Source: Hyphomicrobiales bacterium
GTDB taxonomy: Bacteria; Pseudomonadota; Alphaproteobacteria; Rhizobiales; Rhizobiaceae
Direction of reading: 5' to 3'
Assembly (NCBI GenBank): GCA_900472605.1
Contig: UCJD01000002.1
Span: 1-47,887, forward strand
Length of the DNA stretch: 47,887 bases
Positions 17,188 to 25,228 of this stretch are shown here, piece after piece. Position 1 is the stretch's first letter. Each line of letters opens with the position of its first letter. The notes under the pieces were generated by a model. It did not search any database. It was not told where the DNA came from and saw only the letters and a list, made by a program, of their open reading frames with translations. The position numbers and the translations under genes are program-made.

Positions 17188-18783
17188 TTACTCGCCCTTC
17201 GAGACGGTGTCCCAACGGGTGAGCCAGGTCGAATGGCCGACATAGCCCTTGACTTCCTTCCGCACCGCCTTCGCGTCCGTGCGTTGGAAGGAGGTGATCA
17301 AGGCCGGCGAAGCGTCCAGATAGGCCTTGTTGATCTTGGCGTAGAGATCGGCGCGCTTCTGCTGGTCGGTCTCGTGCGCGGCAGCCGTGACCATGTCCTG
17401 GATGTCCTTCGGAACCTCCCAGGCAGAGCGCCAGGCGATCAGGCCGGAGAGTTTCGCATCGTCGGCATTGTTCGGGTTCGTCGCATAGGACGCTAGAACC
17501 GCGTGCGGGTCGGGCAGGCGCTCGCCGGTGCGAGCGGAGAATATCTCGAATTCGCGGTTACGGAATTTGCCAATGTGATCGCCACCCTGCAGGTCCAGCT
17601 TGATGCCGGCCTTGGCCGCGTTCGCCTGCAGCGACTGAGCAACTTCGTATTCCGGCGTAACGGGTGTTGCGTAGTAGACCTTGGAGAAGCCATCAGGATA
17701 GCCGGCTTCGGCCAGCAACTGCTTGGCCTTTTCGATATCGAGCTTGTACGGATTCTCGGTGCTGGCGCCCGGCAGACCGCCGGGAATGATCGTCTGCTGC
17801 TTGATGCCGTAATATTTCATGACGGTGTTGGCGAGACCGTCATAATCGATGAGATAGCGGAATGCTTCACGAACCTTGGGCTTGGAGAGGATCTCGTCCT
17901 TCTGGTTCAGCGCCAGATAGTAGAAGCCGAAGCCCGGCGTCTTCTGGATATCGGCCTTGCCGCCGGCCTCGATCGCCGCCAGATCGGTGGAGGAAAGACG
18001 TGTCGCGACATCAACGTCCCCGGCTTCAAGCTGCAGACGCTGGCCTGACGATTCCGGCATATGGCGAAGGATCACCCGGCGCATCTTCGGCGCTCCCTGC
18101 CAGTAGTCCTTGAAAGCATCGGAGATCAGGAGATCATTGACCCGCCAGGTTCTGAGCGAATACGGGCCGGATCCGGCATCGTTCGTCTGCAGAAACTCGC
18201 GACCCATGTCGCCGTTCTTCTCGTTCTTGGCGAGCAGCTGGCTGTCAAGGATCGAGGTCGAGAAGCTGGCGAGCGAGAAGAGGATCAGGTTCGGGTTCCA
18301 AACCTCGGGCGTCTGTAGCACGACCGTTGAATCGTCCGCCGCCTTGATCAGCTCATCGACATTCTTGTCGGTGATGCCCCATTGGCGAAGATCCACAGAG
18401 GGCGCCAGGCCGAGTTTCACCAGCCGGCGCAGCGACCACTCGACATCCTTGGCAGTCAGCGGGTTGCCGGAGTGGAACGTTACGCCGGAGCGGATCTTGA
18501 AGGTGAAGGTCTTGCCATCATCGGACACCGTCCAGCTTTCGGCGATACCGGGCTGCGGCTTCGTGATGTCGTCGGCCGACAGGACGATCAGTCGCTCATA
18601 GAGGTTGGCGACGATTTCCGCCGACTCCAGCTGGTTGAGCTCGTTTGGATCGAGCCCGCGCATGGACGACATGTTGGTGGCGATCACCAGCTGGTCCTTG
18701 GGCGTTGCCGCATGCACTGCGAGCGGCATGGCAAGCGTCGATGCCACCATAGCCGACGCCATGAGAAAGCTGCGTCTTTTCAT
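17188..18783 (-). CDS. Family-5 periplasmic substrate-binding protein
   Basis: A 531-residue extracellular solute-binding protein of family 5 (DppA/OppA/NikA class). The N-terminus MKRRSFLMASAMVAS has a Tat-like twin-arginine motif followed by a signal peptide ending near AVHA. The family signature appears around residues 75-110 (AESWTVSDDGKTFTFKIRSG then F-H-S-G). Family members carry dipeptides, oligosaccharides, sugar acids, opines or nickel. The co-regulated enzymes across the divergent promoter (DapA-family and sugar-acid dehydratase) favour a sugar-acid or related ligand, which is inference. It heads the operon, with GGGAGGAGA upstream of the ATG. Confidence 0.92.
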   Translation of the reverse strand: MKRRSFLMASAMVASTLAMPLAVHAATPKDQLVIATNMSSMRGLDPNELNQLESAEIVANLYERLIVLSADDITKPQPGIAESWTVSDDGKTFTFKIRSGVTFHSGNPLTAKDVEWSLRRLVKLGLAPSVDLRQWGITDKNVDELIKAADDSTVVLQTPEVWNPNLILFSLASFSTSILDSQLLAKNEKNGDMGREFLQTNDAGSGPYSLRTWRVNDLLISDAFKDYWQGAPKMRRVILRHMPESSGQRLQLEAGDVDVATRLSSTDLAAIEAGGKADIQKTPGFGFYYLALNQKDEILSKPKVREAFRYLIDYDGLANTVMKYYGIKQQTIIPGGLPGASTENPYKLDIEKAKQLLAEAGYPDGFSKVYYATPVTPEYEVAQSLQANAAKAGIKLDLQGGDHIGKFRNREFEIFSARTGERLPDPHAVLASYATNPNNADDAKLSGLIAWRSAWEVPKDIQDMVTAAAHETDQQKRADLYAKINKAYLDASPALITSFQRTDAKAVRKEVKGYVGHSTWLTRWDTVSKGE

Positions 18784-18853
18784 TGCTCTATCTCCTCCCT
18801 GGTGCGCCGGACCTCGCCCCGGGCGCGAATTTTCATATCGACATCGATCTGAA

Positions 18854-18869
18854 ATCTGGTATATCAGAT
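18854..18869. promoter_or_regulatory. Probable GntR (FCD-subfamily) operator
   Basis: ATCTGGTATATCAGAT is a 16-base palindrome with one mismatched pair. It lies between the divergent binding-protein gene (start 18783) and the GntR gene (start 18912). Flanking GATCTG/CAGATC partly extends the symmetry. FCD-type GntR regulators bind palindromes of this T-G-G-T-A-T-A-C-C-A character, so it should control both directions. Confidence 0.65.
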
Positions 18870-18911
18870 CTCACAAAACGATTTTGTCGTCAACGGGGGA
18901 ATTTTCGGGAT

Positions 18912-19622
18912 ATGCAAAAAGAGGCATCGACGCAGCCTGGCGCAGATCGCATCGAGAAGATCGACCCGCGGTTTTTGACGACGTTGCGCGACCACGTGCA
19001 CAAGACGCTGCGGACAGCGATTCTCTCCGGCCGCTTCGCGCCCGATGAGCGTGTCAACGAGCGGCAACTCGCCGAGCAGCTGGGCGTCAGCACGACACCC
19101 ATCAAGGAGGCCCTGCGCCAACTCGAGACCGAAGGCCTTGTCGAGACACTGCCACGCCGCGGCGTGCTGATCCGCTTCAATGCCGGCTGGGCGGAAGAGA
19201 TGATCCTGGCGCGCGCCGCCCTGGAATCGATGATCGCCCATCTTGCTGCCAAGCGCATCGAAGAGGCCGGGGCCAGCAAGCTGAGCGAGATCGTCGCCCT
19301 GATGCGCAAAGCGACGGACGACGGTGTGGCCGACGACCTGATTTCGCTCAACGAGACGTTTCACGAGCAGATCCACATCGCTTCCCGATGCCAGTATCTC
19401 TCGCGCATGATCGAACGGCAGCAGTTTTACGACGCCAGCATCCGCCGCGTCATCCACTCCGACCCGCTCGAGCGCGGCAAGGCGCTCGCCGAACATGCCG
19501 CGATCGCCGCCGCCATCATTTCCAACGACAGCGACAAGGCCGAACGCGTGATGCGCGACCACGTCGTGCGTTCCGGCGAAACCTACCTCAACATCGTGTT
19601 CAAGAAGAAGGAGGACATCTGA
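18912..19622 (+). CDS. GntR-family regulator with FCD effector domain
   Basis: A 236-residue FadR-subfamily GntR regulator. The N-terminal winged helix (about residues 25-85) contains AILSGRFAPDERVNERQLAE and LGVSTTPIKEALRQLETEGL, the classical GntR pattern. The C-terminal all-helical FCD domain (95-230) has metal-ligand positions in the LNETFHEQIH segment and in HAAIAAAI and DHV. Such domains bind organic or sugar acids. I start at ATG 18912 since upstream sequence is promoter and carries the palindromic operator. It lies one base before the DapA-family gene and reads with it, so the regulator and both enzymes form one operon, divergent from the importer. Confidence 0.9.
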   Translation: MQKEASTQPGADRIEKIDPRFLTTLRDHVHKTLRTAILSGRFAPDERVNERQLAEQLGVSTTPIKEALRQLETEGLVETLPRRGVLIRFNAGWAEEMILARAALESMIAHLAAKRIEEAGASKLSEIVALMRKATDDGVADDLISLNETFHEQIHIASRCQYLSRMIERQQFYDASIRRVIHSDPLERGKALAEHAAIAAAIISNDSDKAERVMRDHVVRSGETYLNIVFKKKEDI

Positions 19623-19623
19623 C

Positions 19624-20544
19624 GTGACCGAGGCAATGGAAAAGATCCGCAAGGCCCTGACGGGCATATCGGGCGTGCCCGTGACCCCCTACAAGGCGGA
19701 TGGCAGCGTCGACATCGCCAAGCTCTCGGCCCTGATCAGCCGCCTCGCCCATGCGCGGGTCCACAATCTCATGGCCGCCGGCAACACCGGTGAGTTCTTC
19801 ACCCTGACCATGGACGAAGTGCGCACGGTCCACGCCGCGACGATCAAGGCCGCCGACGGCAAGTCGCTTGTCAGCGCTGCAGTCGGTCGTTCGCTGACCG
19901 AAGCCAAGGCACTGGCCCGCGACGCCATCGCCGAAGGCGCCGATGCGATCATGGGCCATCATCCGATGGACCCATTCGCAGGCCCAAGCTACCAGGCCCG
20001 GTATTTCCTCGAGCTTGCCGATGCCAGCACCGTTCCAGTCATCGCCTATGTACGCAGCGACACCTTCTCCGTCGCCGACTTCCGCAAGCTCGCACTGCAC
20101 CCGAACATCGCCGGCATCAAGTTTGCCTCCGGCAATCTCATGCTGCTGGCCGAAGTGATCCGCGCGACCAGGGACGCACCGGCGATCTGGGTCTGCGGCC
20201 TTGCCGAGGGCTGGGCACCGGCCTTTTACGCCATGGGTGCCCGTGGTTTCACCTCCGGTCTCGTCAATGTCTTCCCCGAGCGCTCGCACGCCATTCATCA
20301 GGCGCTGGAAACCGGCGATTACGCCGCTGCCCGTGCGCTCATCGACGATATCGCCGGCTTCGAGGCACTGCGCACCAAGTATTTCAACGGCGCCAATGTC
20401 ACCGTCGTCAAGGAAGCGCTTGGCATGCTTGGAAGCGAAGTCGGCCCCGTTCGCGTGCCCGGCGTCGAGAGCCTGACCGAAGCAGAGCGCGCGGACCTTC
20501 GCGCCATCGTCGACAATGTCGCCGAGAAAAGCCGCGCGGCCTGA
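19624..20544 (+). CDS. DapA-family lyase (KDG aldolase or KdgD-type dehydratase)
   Basis: A 306-residue class I aldolase-type TIM barrel of the dihydrodipicolinate synthase family. It has VPVTPYKADG at the start, AAGNTGEFFTL (the T-T-G-E-type substrate loop, with the FF typical of sugar-acid members such as 5-keto-4-deoxyglucarate dehydratase), VIAYVR with the catalytic tyrosine, and AGIKFASGN with the Schiff-base lysine near residue 168. The start is GTG with AAGGAGG upstream. Together with the adjacent enolase-superfamily dehydratase, it should act on a 2-keto-3-deoxy sugar acid. Lysine biosynthesis is unlikely from context. Confidence 0.85.
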   Translation: MTEAMEKIRKALTGISGVPVTPYKADGSVDIAKLSALISRLAHARVHNLMAAGNTGEFFTLTMDEVRTVHAATIKAADGKSLVSAAVGRSLTEAKALARDAIAEGADAIMGHHPMDPFAGPSYQARYFLELADASTVPVIAYVRSDTFSVADFRKLALHPNIAGIKFASGNLMLLAEVIRATRDAPAIWVCGLAEGWAPAFYAMGARGFTSGLVNVFPERSHAIHQALETGDYAAARALIDDIAGFEALRTKYFNGANVTVVKEALGMLGSEVGPVRVPGVESLTEAERADLRAIVDNVAEKSRAA

Positions 20545-20554
20545 GGAAGATCCA

Positions 20555-21694
20555 ATGCATATCACAGGCATCAAGACTTACATGCAGCGCGTGGACAATC
20601 GCCCTCGCCTGCTGCTCAAGATAGAAACCAGCGAAGGCATTTCCGGCTGGGGCGAATGCTACAACCACGGCCCGGACTGGGCACTGCCGCCGCTACTCGA
20701 CTACCTCTTTCACCAGATCGAGGGCGAGGACCCGCGCCGTGTGGAATTCCTCGTGCTCAAGCTCAATCAGCAATGCCGCTTCCCGCCGGGTGCGATCGGC
20801 CTCGCCGCAATTTCGGCGATCGACCATGCGCTCTGGGACATCGCAGGCAAGGCCGCCGGTCTCCCCGTGTACATGCTGCTCGGCGGCAATGTGCGCGATC
20901 GCGTCAAGGTCTATTGCGGCGTCTACACCGCACCCGACCCTGAAGCCGCGCGTGACCAGTCGCTCGAACTCAACGAGAAATACGGTTACACCGCCTTCAA
21001 GCTCAGCCCCTATCGCCGCGATCTTCATTCCGGTCGCTGGGGCGAACTGGTCAAGGAGACGGGTGACTGGTTCGGAAAGATCCGCGAGATCACGCCATCA
21101 CACTTCGACTATGCCTTCGACGCACATGCGAAGATTTTCGAACCCTACCAGGCCGTCCAGCTGGCCGCCGCCATCGCGCCGAATGACCCGTATTTCTATG
21201 AAGAGCCGATCCGGCCGGAACACATTCCGGCATGGGCGGAATTGAAGGCGAAGGTCACGGTTCCCCTGGCAACCGGTGAATCGCTCTACTCGCGCTACGA
21301 GTTCCTGTCGCTGCTGTCTGCCCGTGGGGCTGACATCATCCAGCCCGACATCTGCGTGGTCGGCGGCGTCAGCGAAATGCGGCGCATCGCGGCCATCGCC
21401 GAGGCTCATTATGTGACGGTCGCGCCGCATAACCCGATGGGCCCGCTGGCAACAGCAGTCAACATCCACTTCTGCGCGGCCCAGCCGAATTTCAAGGTGC
21501 TGGAATTCAAGCCGCACGTCCACGCGCCCTGGGCGGCCGATCCCTACATGCCCGTCGACGGCCACATGGAACTGCGCCCCGATCGCCCTGGCTGGGGCCT
21601 GGAAATCGACGAAAAGGCGCTCCAGACCGAAGACTATATCCACTGGGAGCGCAAGATTACGCGCAAGCCGGACGGAGCAACGGCGTATCCTTGA
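20555..21694 (+). CDS. Enolase-superfamily sugar-acid dehydratase (D-galactonate dehydratase-like)
   Basis: A 379-residue mandelate racemase/muconate lactonizing enzyme-family protein. The N-terminal capping domain ends with ISAIDHALWDIAGKAAGLPV. The barrel shows AFKLSP (lysine region), DAHAK (first metal-ligand Asp and a following His), YFYEEPIRPE (Glu), LATGESLYSRYEF (Glu), QPDICVVGGVSE (Asp) and VAPHNPMGPLAT with the catalytic His. This motif order matches the D-galactonate/D-gluconate/mannonate dehydratase subgroup, which removes water from aldonic acids to give 2-keto-3-deoxy acids. It lies ten bases after the DapA-family gene, which would take the next step. The exact sugar acid is not determined. 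Confidence 0.85.
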   Translation: MHITGIKTYMQRVDNRPRLLLKIETSEGISGWGECYNHGPDWALPPLLDYLFHQIEGEDPRRVEFLVLKLNQQCRFPPGAIGLAAISAIDHALWDIAGKAAGLPVYMLLGGNVRDRVKVYCGVYTAPDPEAARDQSLELNEKYGYTAFKLSPYRRDLHSGRWGELVKETGDWFGKIREITPSHFDYAFDAHAKIFEPYQAVQLAAAIAPNDPYFYEEPIRPEHIPAWAELKAKVTVPLATGESLYSRYEFLSLLSARGADIIQPDICVVGGVSEMRRIAAIAEAHYVTVAPHNPMGPLATAVNIHFCAAQPNFKVLEFKPHVHAPWAADPYMPVDGHMELRPDRPGWGLEIDEKALQTEDYIHWERKITRKPDGATAYP

Positions 21695-21706
21695 TAGATT
21701 TCATAT

Positions 21707-21738
21707 CTGGCTGTGGCGAGAAATCGCGCCGCAGCCAG
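21707..21738 (+). terminator. Strong hairpin, probable terminator of the sugar-acid operon
   Basis: CTGGCTGTGGCG (21707-21718) pairs fully with CGCCGCAGCCAG (21727-21738), with one G-U pair and an eight-base loop. It lies 12 bases past the dehydratase stop. There is no T-run, so it may act as an mRNA-stabilising or rho-assisted end. Confidence 0.5.
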
Positions 21739-21846
21739 CGACCAATCCAGGAAGCTCGGTCTTTTCGCCGTGACGAAGATAGAACCTTCGATCCATCAAT
21801 TTTTCATGAACTGAGCGGTAGAGGATCGGTGCCTCCGCTTAGAATT

Positions 21847-22629
21847 TCAATATATCTTCAAGCTGAACACGCGACTTCGCTTGCGGCCGGTTACTTCATC
21901 AACGATGCCTAAGCGCTCCAGATCGACGAGCGCTGCGTTGACCGTTGGCGCAGACAAGCCTGTAATCTGGACAATCTGGTTCGCTGTATGAAAAGGATTC
22001 TGCTGGAAAAGCTCGTGAATGCGAAGCGCCGACCCTGCTCTATCGCTTTCCATAGTGATCCGCTCCCGATCTTCCTTGAAAAGAGCGACGATTTTTGTCG
22101 CAGCCTCAAAGGCCTGATTGGCTGTATCGGCCACGCCGGCCAGGAAAAAGTCTAGCCAGGCTTCCCAGTTTCCCTGTTCGCGAACCTCTTGCAGTAGCCC
22201 ATAATATTCTCGCCGATGGGACTTCAAACAGAGGCTAAGGTATAGCAGCGGCTTTCCCAGAACGCCGTTCATGCAGAGATATGGAGTTACGAGCAGCCGG
22301 CCGATACGGCCGTTGCCATCGAGAAATGGATGGATTGTTTCAAACTGCACATGCAGCAAGCCGGCTTTGATGAGTGCTGGTAGCCGCGATTGGTCGTCAT
22401 GGATGAAGTGCTCGAAAGCATCCAGGCAACCGGCCATTTCAGTGATGGGTGGCGGCACAAAGATTGCGTTATCGGGGCGCGTGCCGCCAATCCGATTTTG
22501 CGAGCGGCGGAACTCTCCTCGATCCTTTTATCCGCCTCGGCCACTTTGTAGGAGCCTAGTGTGCATTTCGCGGATCATACGCAATGACATGGGCAGCGTT
22601 TCCAGCCGCTCCAAGGTGCGGGCGGCCTA
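21847..22629 (-). pseudogene. Fic-family adenylyltransferase, truncated with in-frame stop
   Basis: The catalytic motif HPFLDGNGRIGR is intact within a fully readable C-terminal half, which ends with a winged-helix-like region (NQIVQITGLSAPTVNAALVD). Upstream the same frame reads EFRRSQNRIGGTRPDNAIFV, as expected for Fic, then meets TAA (22528-22530). Before that stop it still reads LERLETLPMSLRMIREMHTR, also Fic-like. Homology stops near 22629, so the N-terminal 100 or so residues (Fic_N, with the alpha-inhibitory helix) are gone. Fic enzymes transfer AMP to hydroxyl side chains. A shorter product from GTG 22458 would lack the inhibitory part; I regard the gene as dead. Confidence 0.75.
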
Positions 22630-22650
22630 GTACCGCGTGCGACAAGCGCG

Positions 22651-22691
22651 GCCCCGTCTGATGGGCAGACGGGGCGCCGGCTTTCAGCCGG
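22651..22691. repeat. Two adjacent GC-rich hairpins
   Basis: GCCCCGTCTG and CAGACGGGGC form a perfect ten-pair stem with a five-base loop (22651-22675). A second smaller stem, CCGGC/GCCGG, follows at 22677-22691. They lie in the 130-base space between the fic remnant and the SDR gene. They could be a terminator for one side or a REP-like element. Confidence 0.45.
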
Positions 22692-22762
22692 TATCGCGTT
22701 GGGAATACGCTCGAACGCGCCCGGCATGATGGCCGGCAAAAATAGCGAATCCATTGGATCGA

Positions 22763-23536
22763 TCAGATCCGGGCTCCACCCGTGGCGTCGATGATCTGCC
22801 CGGTCGTCCAGCGGGCATCGTTCGATGCCAGGAAGGCGATTACGTCAGCAATGTCTTCGGCACGACCAACACGCGAGAAGACAGATAGTGCCTCTGCGCC
22901 GGCGCGCGCATCTGGCGACGCCAGCCACTCGGCGTTCATATCTGTTTCGGTGACGCCCGGCATGACCGCATTGATGGTGATCCCGCGGGCCGCGAACTCC
23001 GGCGCCAGCGCCAGGGTTAAGGTCTCCAGCGCTCCTTTGGAGGCCGCATAAGCCGGGTGGGTCGGTGCTGCGATCCGGGTAAACCCAGTGGACACGTTAA
23101 TGATGCGGCCACTGTCGCGGATGTGGTCCGCCACTGCCTGGATCAAGAAGAACGGCGCTTTGTAGTTGATTGTCATCACCTCGTCGAAGACAGCCTCGCT
23201 GGTCTGCCTCAATGGCACGGCGGGGGCAACACCTGCATTGTTGACGAGAATATCGAGGACAGCGGCACCCGTCTGCGAACGCGCTGCGTCTCCGAACTGC
23301 GACCAAAGGCTGTCGGCCGCTTCCCTGCCCCGCCGCAGATCGGCTTTCACAGTAACAGCCTTGACGCCCAACGCCTCGATCTCGCGCACGGTGGCGCTGG
23401 CCGCATCCAAATTGGCGCTGTAGTGCACACCGATCAGCGCGGCACCCTCTTTTGCAAATGCGAGCGCGACCGCCCGTCCGATACCACGTGAGCTTCCGGT
23501 GATTAGCGCTGTCTTGCCTGCGAGTTTCTTGGACAT
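22763..23536 (-). CDS. SDR-family oxidoreductase
   Basis: A 257-residue classical short-chain dehydrogenase. TGSSRGIG is at residues 13-20, NNAG at 99-102, and the triad is Ser149, Tyr163 and Lys167 (YAASK). A PGVTETDMN segment gives the cofactor-side loop, and TGQIIDATGG ends the fold. It resembles 3-oxoacyl-ACP-reductase-like members that act on quinones, ketones or aldehydes. ACGGAG lies upstream of the ATG. It is divergent from the TetR-family gene 88 bases away, with two near-identical palindromes between them, so it is probably that regulator's target. Confidence 0.88.
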   Translation of the reverse strand: MSKKLAGKTALITGSSRGIGRAVALAFAKEGAALIGVHYSANLDAASATVREIEALGVKAVTVKADLRRGREAADSLWSQFGDAARSQTGAAVLDILVNNAGVAPAVPLRQTSEAVFDEVMTINYKAPFFLIQAVADHIRDSGRIINVSTGFTRIAAPTHPAYAASKGALETLTLALAPEFAARGITINAVMPGVTETDMNAEWLASPDARAGAEALSVFSRVGRAEDIADVIAFLASNDARWTTGQIIDATGGARI

Positions 23537-23560
23537 GATGTACTCCGTTGCAAATTAAAA

Positions 23561-23572
23561 TAGTGATCGCTA
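23561..23572. promoter_or_regulatory. TetR operator candidate 1 (SDR side)
   Basis: TAGTGATCGCTA is a 12-base palindrome with one mismatched pair, located 25 bases upstream of the SDR start. It shares 11 of 12 bases with the second site 47 bases away. Confidence 0.6.
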
Positions 23573-23607
23573 CATTAAAGAGGTAAACGCTTCTGTCAAT
23601 AATTAAA

Positions 23608-23619
23608 TAGGGATCGCTA
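23608..23619. promoter_or_regulatory. TetR operator candidate 2 (regulator side)
   Basis: TAGGGATCGCTA lies within the longer palindrome AAATAGGGATCGCTATTT (23605-23622), ending just before the tetR-type ATG at 23625. A bound repressor here would block its own gene. Confidence 0.65.
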
Positions 23620-23624
23620 TTTTA

Positions 23625-24260
23625 ATGGAAGAGCCGGTTCGCAAACGGGGCAGACCGCGCGTGCTCAATCGAGACGCCGGCCTCGAAATCGCGGCACGCC
23701 TGTTCTGGGAGCGCGGCTACGAAGGAACGTCGACCGCCGAGCTAACCAAGGCCATGGGGATCAATCCACCCACGCTCTATTCCAACTTCGGTTCGAAGGA
23801 GGAATTGTATCGTCAGGCGCTGGATTTCAGCATCGCGCGTGAAAGCGGCTGCCGAGCGCAAATCCTGGCGTCCGCGCTGCCCGCCTATGAAGCACTCAGC
23901 CGCTACCTCTACAATATCGCCGACGGAGACACACAACCTGACAAGCCTGCAGGCTGCATGGTCTCGACCGCAGTCTTGCAGCATGCGGAAGAAAACGCAT
24001 CGGTCGCTCGGATGACAGCCGAACTCCGGGAGGCATCGATGCAGGTTCTTAAAGCCCGTTTCGATCGCGCCGTCAGCGAGGATGAACTGCCTGCGGGGAC
24101 CGACACGGACACGCTCGCACGCTTTTACGGTGCAATTATCCAAGGCATGTCGGCCCAAGCCTGCGATGGCGCCTGCAACGCGCTTCTGAAAAGGTTGATC
24201 GACGTTGCCCTGACGGCATGGCCCGGAAAGCGCACGACCGTCGCCAGGAATTCGGATTGA
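23625..24260 (+). CDS. TetR-family transcriptional regulator
   Basis: A 211-residue TetR/AcrR regulator. The N-terminal helix-turn-helix (about residues 14-60) reads AARLFWERGYEGTSTAELTK then PTLYSNFGSKEELYRQAL, a clear family match. The preceding RKRGRPR is a common basic arm. The C-terminal domain (ligand-binding, dimerising) contains several cysteines (CRAQ, GCMVST, ACDGAC), which could allow redox or electrophile sensing; this is speculative. It is divergent from the SDR gene and probably represses it and itself through the twin palindromes. The following thiO fragment begins about 25 bases after its stop. Confidence 0.9.
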   Translation: MEEPVRKRGRPRVLNRDAGLEIAARLFWERGYEGTSTAELTKAMGINPPTLYSNFGSKEELYRQALDFSIARESGCRAQILASALPAYEALSRYLYNIADGDTQPDKPAGCMVSTAVLQHAEENASVARMTAELREASMQVLKARFDRAVSEDELPAGTDTDTLARFYGAIIQGMSAQACDGACNALLKRLIDVALTAWPGKRTTVARNSD

Positions 24261-24286
24261 AGACCCGTCAGCCACTTATTGTCACC

Positions 24287-25031
24287 GCGAGGATAGACGC
24301 AACGGCACATTGGTGCTGGCGCCCGCGCGCGACCAGGCGGAGCTAAAGCGCTTCGCCGGCCGCACGACGGGATACGAATGGCTCGACGAAGAGCGGATCG
24401 CGGCGCTCGAGCCCTCCTTGGCCGGTCGCTTCCGGCACGCGCTGTTCTTCCCGCGCGAAGCCCATCTCGATCCGCGCCGGGCGCTGACTGCCTTGCGCGA
24501 CAAGCTGATCGCACGCCGCGTTTTCTTCGTCGGCTCGAACCCCGAGGAGCAGGACTTTGACCATGTCGTCGATTGCACCGGCGCGGCGCGCATCGGCGAG
24601 ACCGCTTCGCTGCGCGGCGTCCGCGGCGAGATGCTTTATCTGAGGACCGACGAGGTAATCCTCGACCGGCCGGTTCGGCTGCTGCATCCGCGCATCCCGG
24701 TCTACATCGTGCCGCGCGGCAACGGCCTCTTCGTGGTCGGCGCGACGATGATCGAGACGGAATCCGCAGGCCCGATCACCGCCCGCTCGCTGATGGAACT
24801 GCTGAACGCCGCCTACGCGCTGCACCCGGCCTTTGCCGATGCGACCGTGGTGGAAACCGGCGCCGGCATCCGCCCCGCCTTCCCCGACAATTTCCCCCGC
24901 GTCGAGCGACGCGGAAAACTGATGTCGCTGAACGGCCTTTACCGCCACGGCTTTCTGCTCGCGCCCGCCATGCGACGCGGGCGGCCGACCTTATCTTCAA
25001 CATCGATACCGCACGAGGACACGCATCATGA
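24287..25031 (+). pseudogene. thiO: Glycine oxidase ThiO, 5'-truncated and frameshifted
   Basis: ThiO is an FAD-dependent oxidase that makes dehydroglycine for the thiazole half of thiamine. The readable part begins RRNGTLVLAPARD and includes GYEWLDEERIAALEPSLAGR, FFPREAHLDPR and GAGIRPAFPDNFPR, the typical ThiO middle and C-terminus. The N-terminal FAD-binding GxGxxG region (about 100 residues) is absent: homology starts right after the TetR gene. Near 24972 one G seems lost after ATG; with it restored the frame reads ATRAADLIFNIDTARGHAS and stops at 25031, overlapping thiS by four bases as usual. Without it the frame runs on into thiS. The gene cannot make active ThiO. Confidence 0.82.
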
Positions 25032-25225
25032 AACTGATCGTCAACGGCGAAGCCAAGGAGATCGCCGCCGCTATGCTCGAGGAGCTGCTTGCGCTGATGG
25101 ATTACGAAGGCGTTTGGCTGGCGACCGCCGTCAACGGCGAACTTGTGCACCGCGAGGACCGGCCGGACCATTCGCTAAACACGGACGACCGGATCGAGAT
25201 CCTGTCACCGATGCAGGGAGGCTGA
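25028..25225 (+). CDS. thiS: Sulfur carrier protein ThiS
   Basis: A 65-residue ubiquitin-fold sulfur carrier. It starts MKLIVNGEAKEI and ends with the obligatory SPMQGG; the C-terminal Gly-Gly is adenylated and converted to thiocarboxylate to donate sulfur for thiazole formation by ThiG. Its start overlaps the thiO stop (ATGA), the expected arrangement in rhizobial thi operons. It appears intact, although both flanking functions (ThiO and ThiE) are broken. Confidence 0.93.
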   Translation: MKLIVNGEAKEIAAAMLEELLALMDYEGVWLATAVNGELVHREDRPDHSLNTDDRIEILSPMQGG

Positions 25226-25228
25226 CCG

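Noticed and set aside
24343..24948. Long minus-strand open frame opposite thiO
   Set aside because: Its composition is that of an antisense frame in GC-rich DNA; the plus strand carries clear ThiO sequence.
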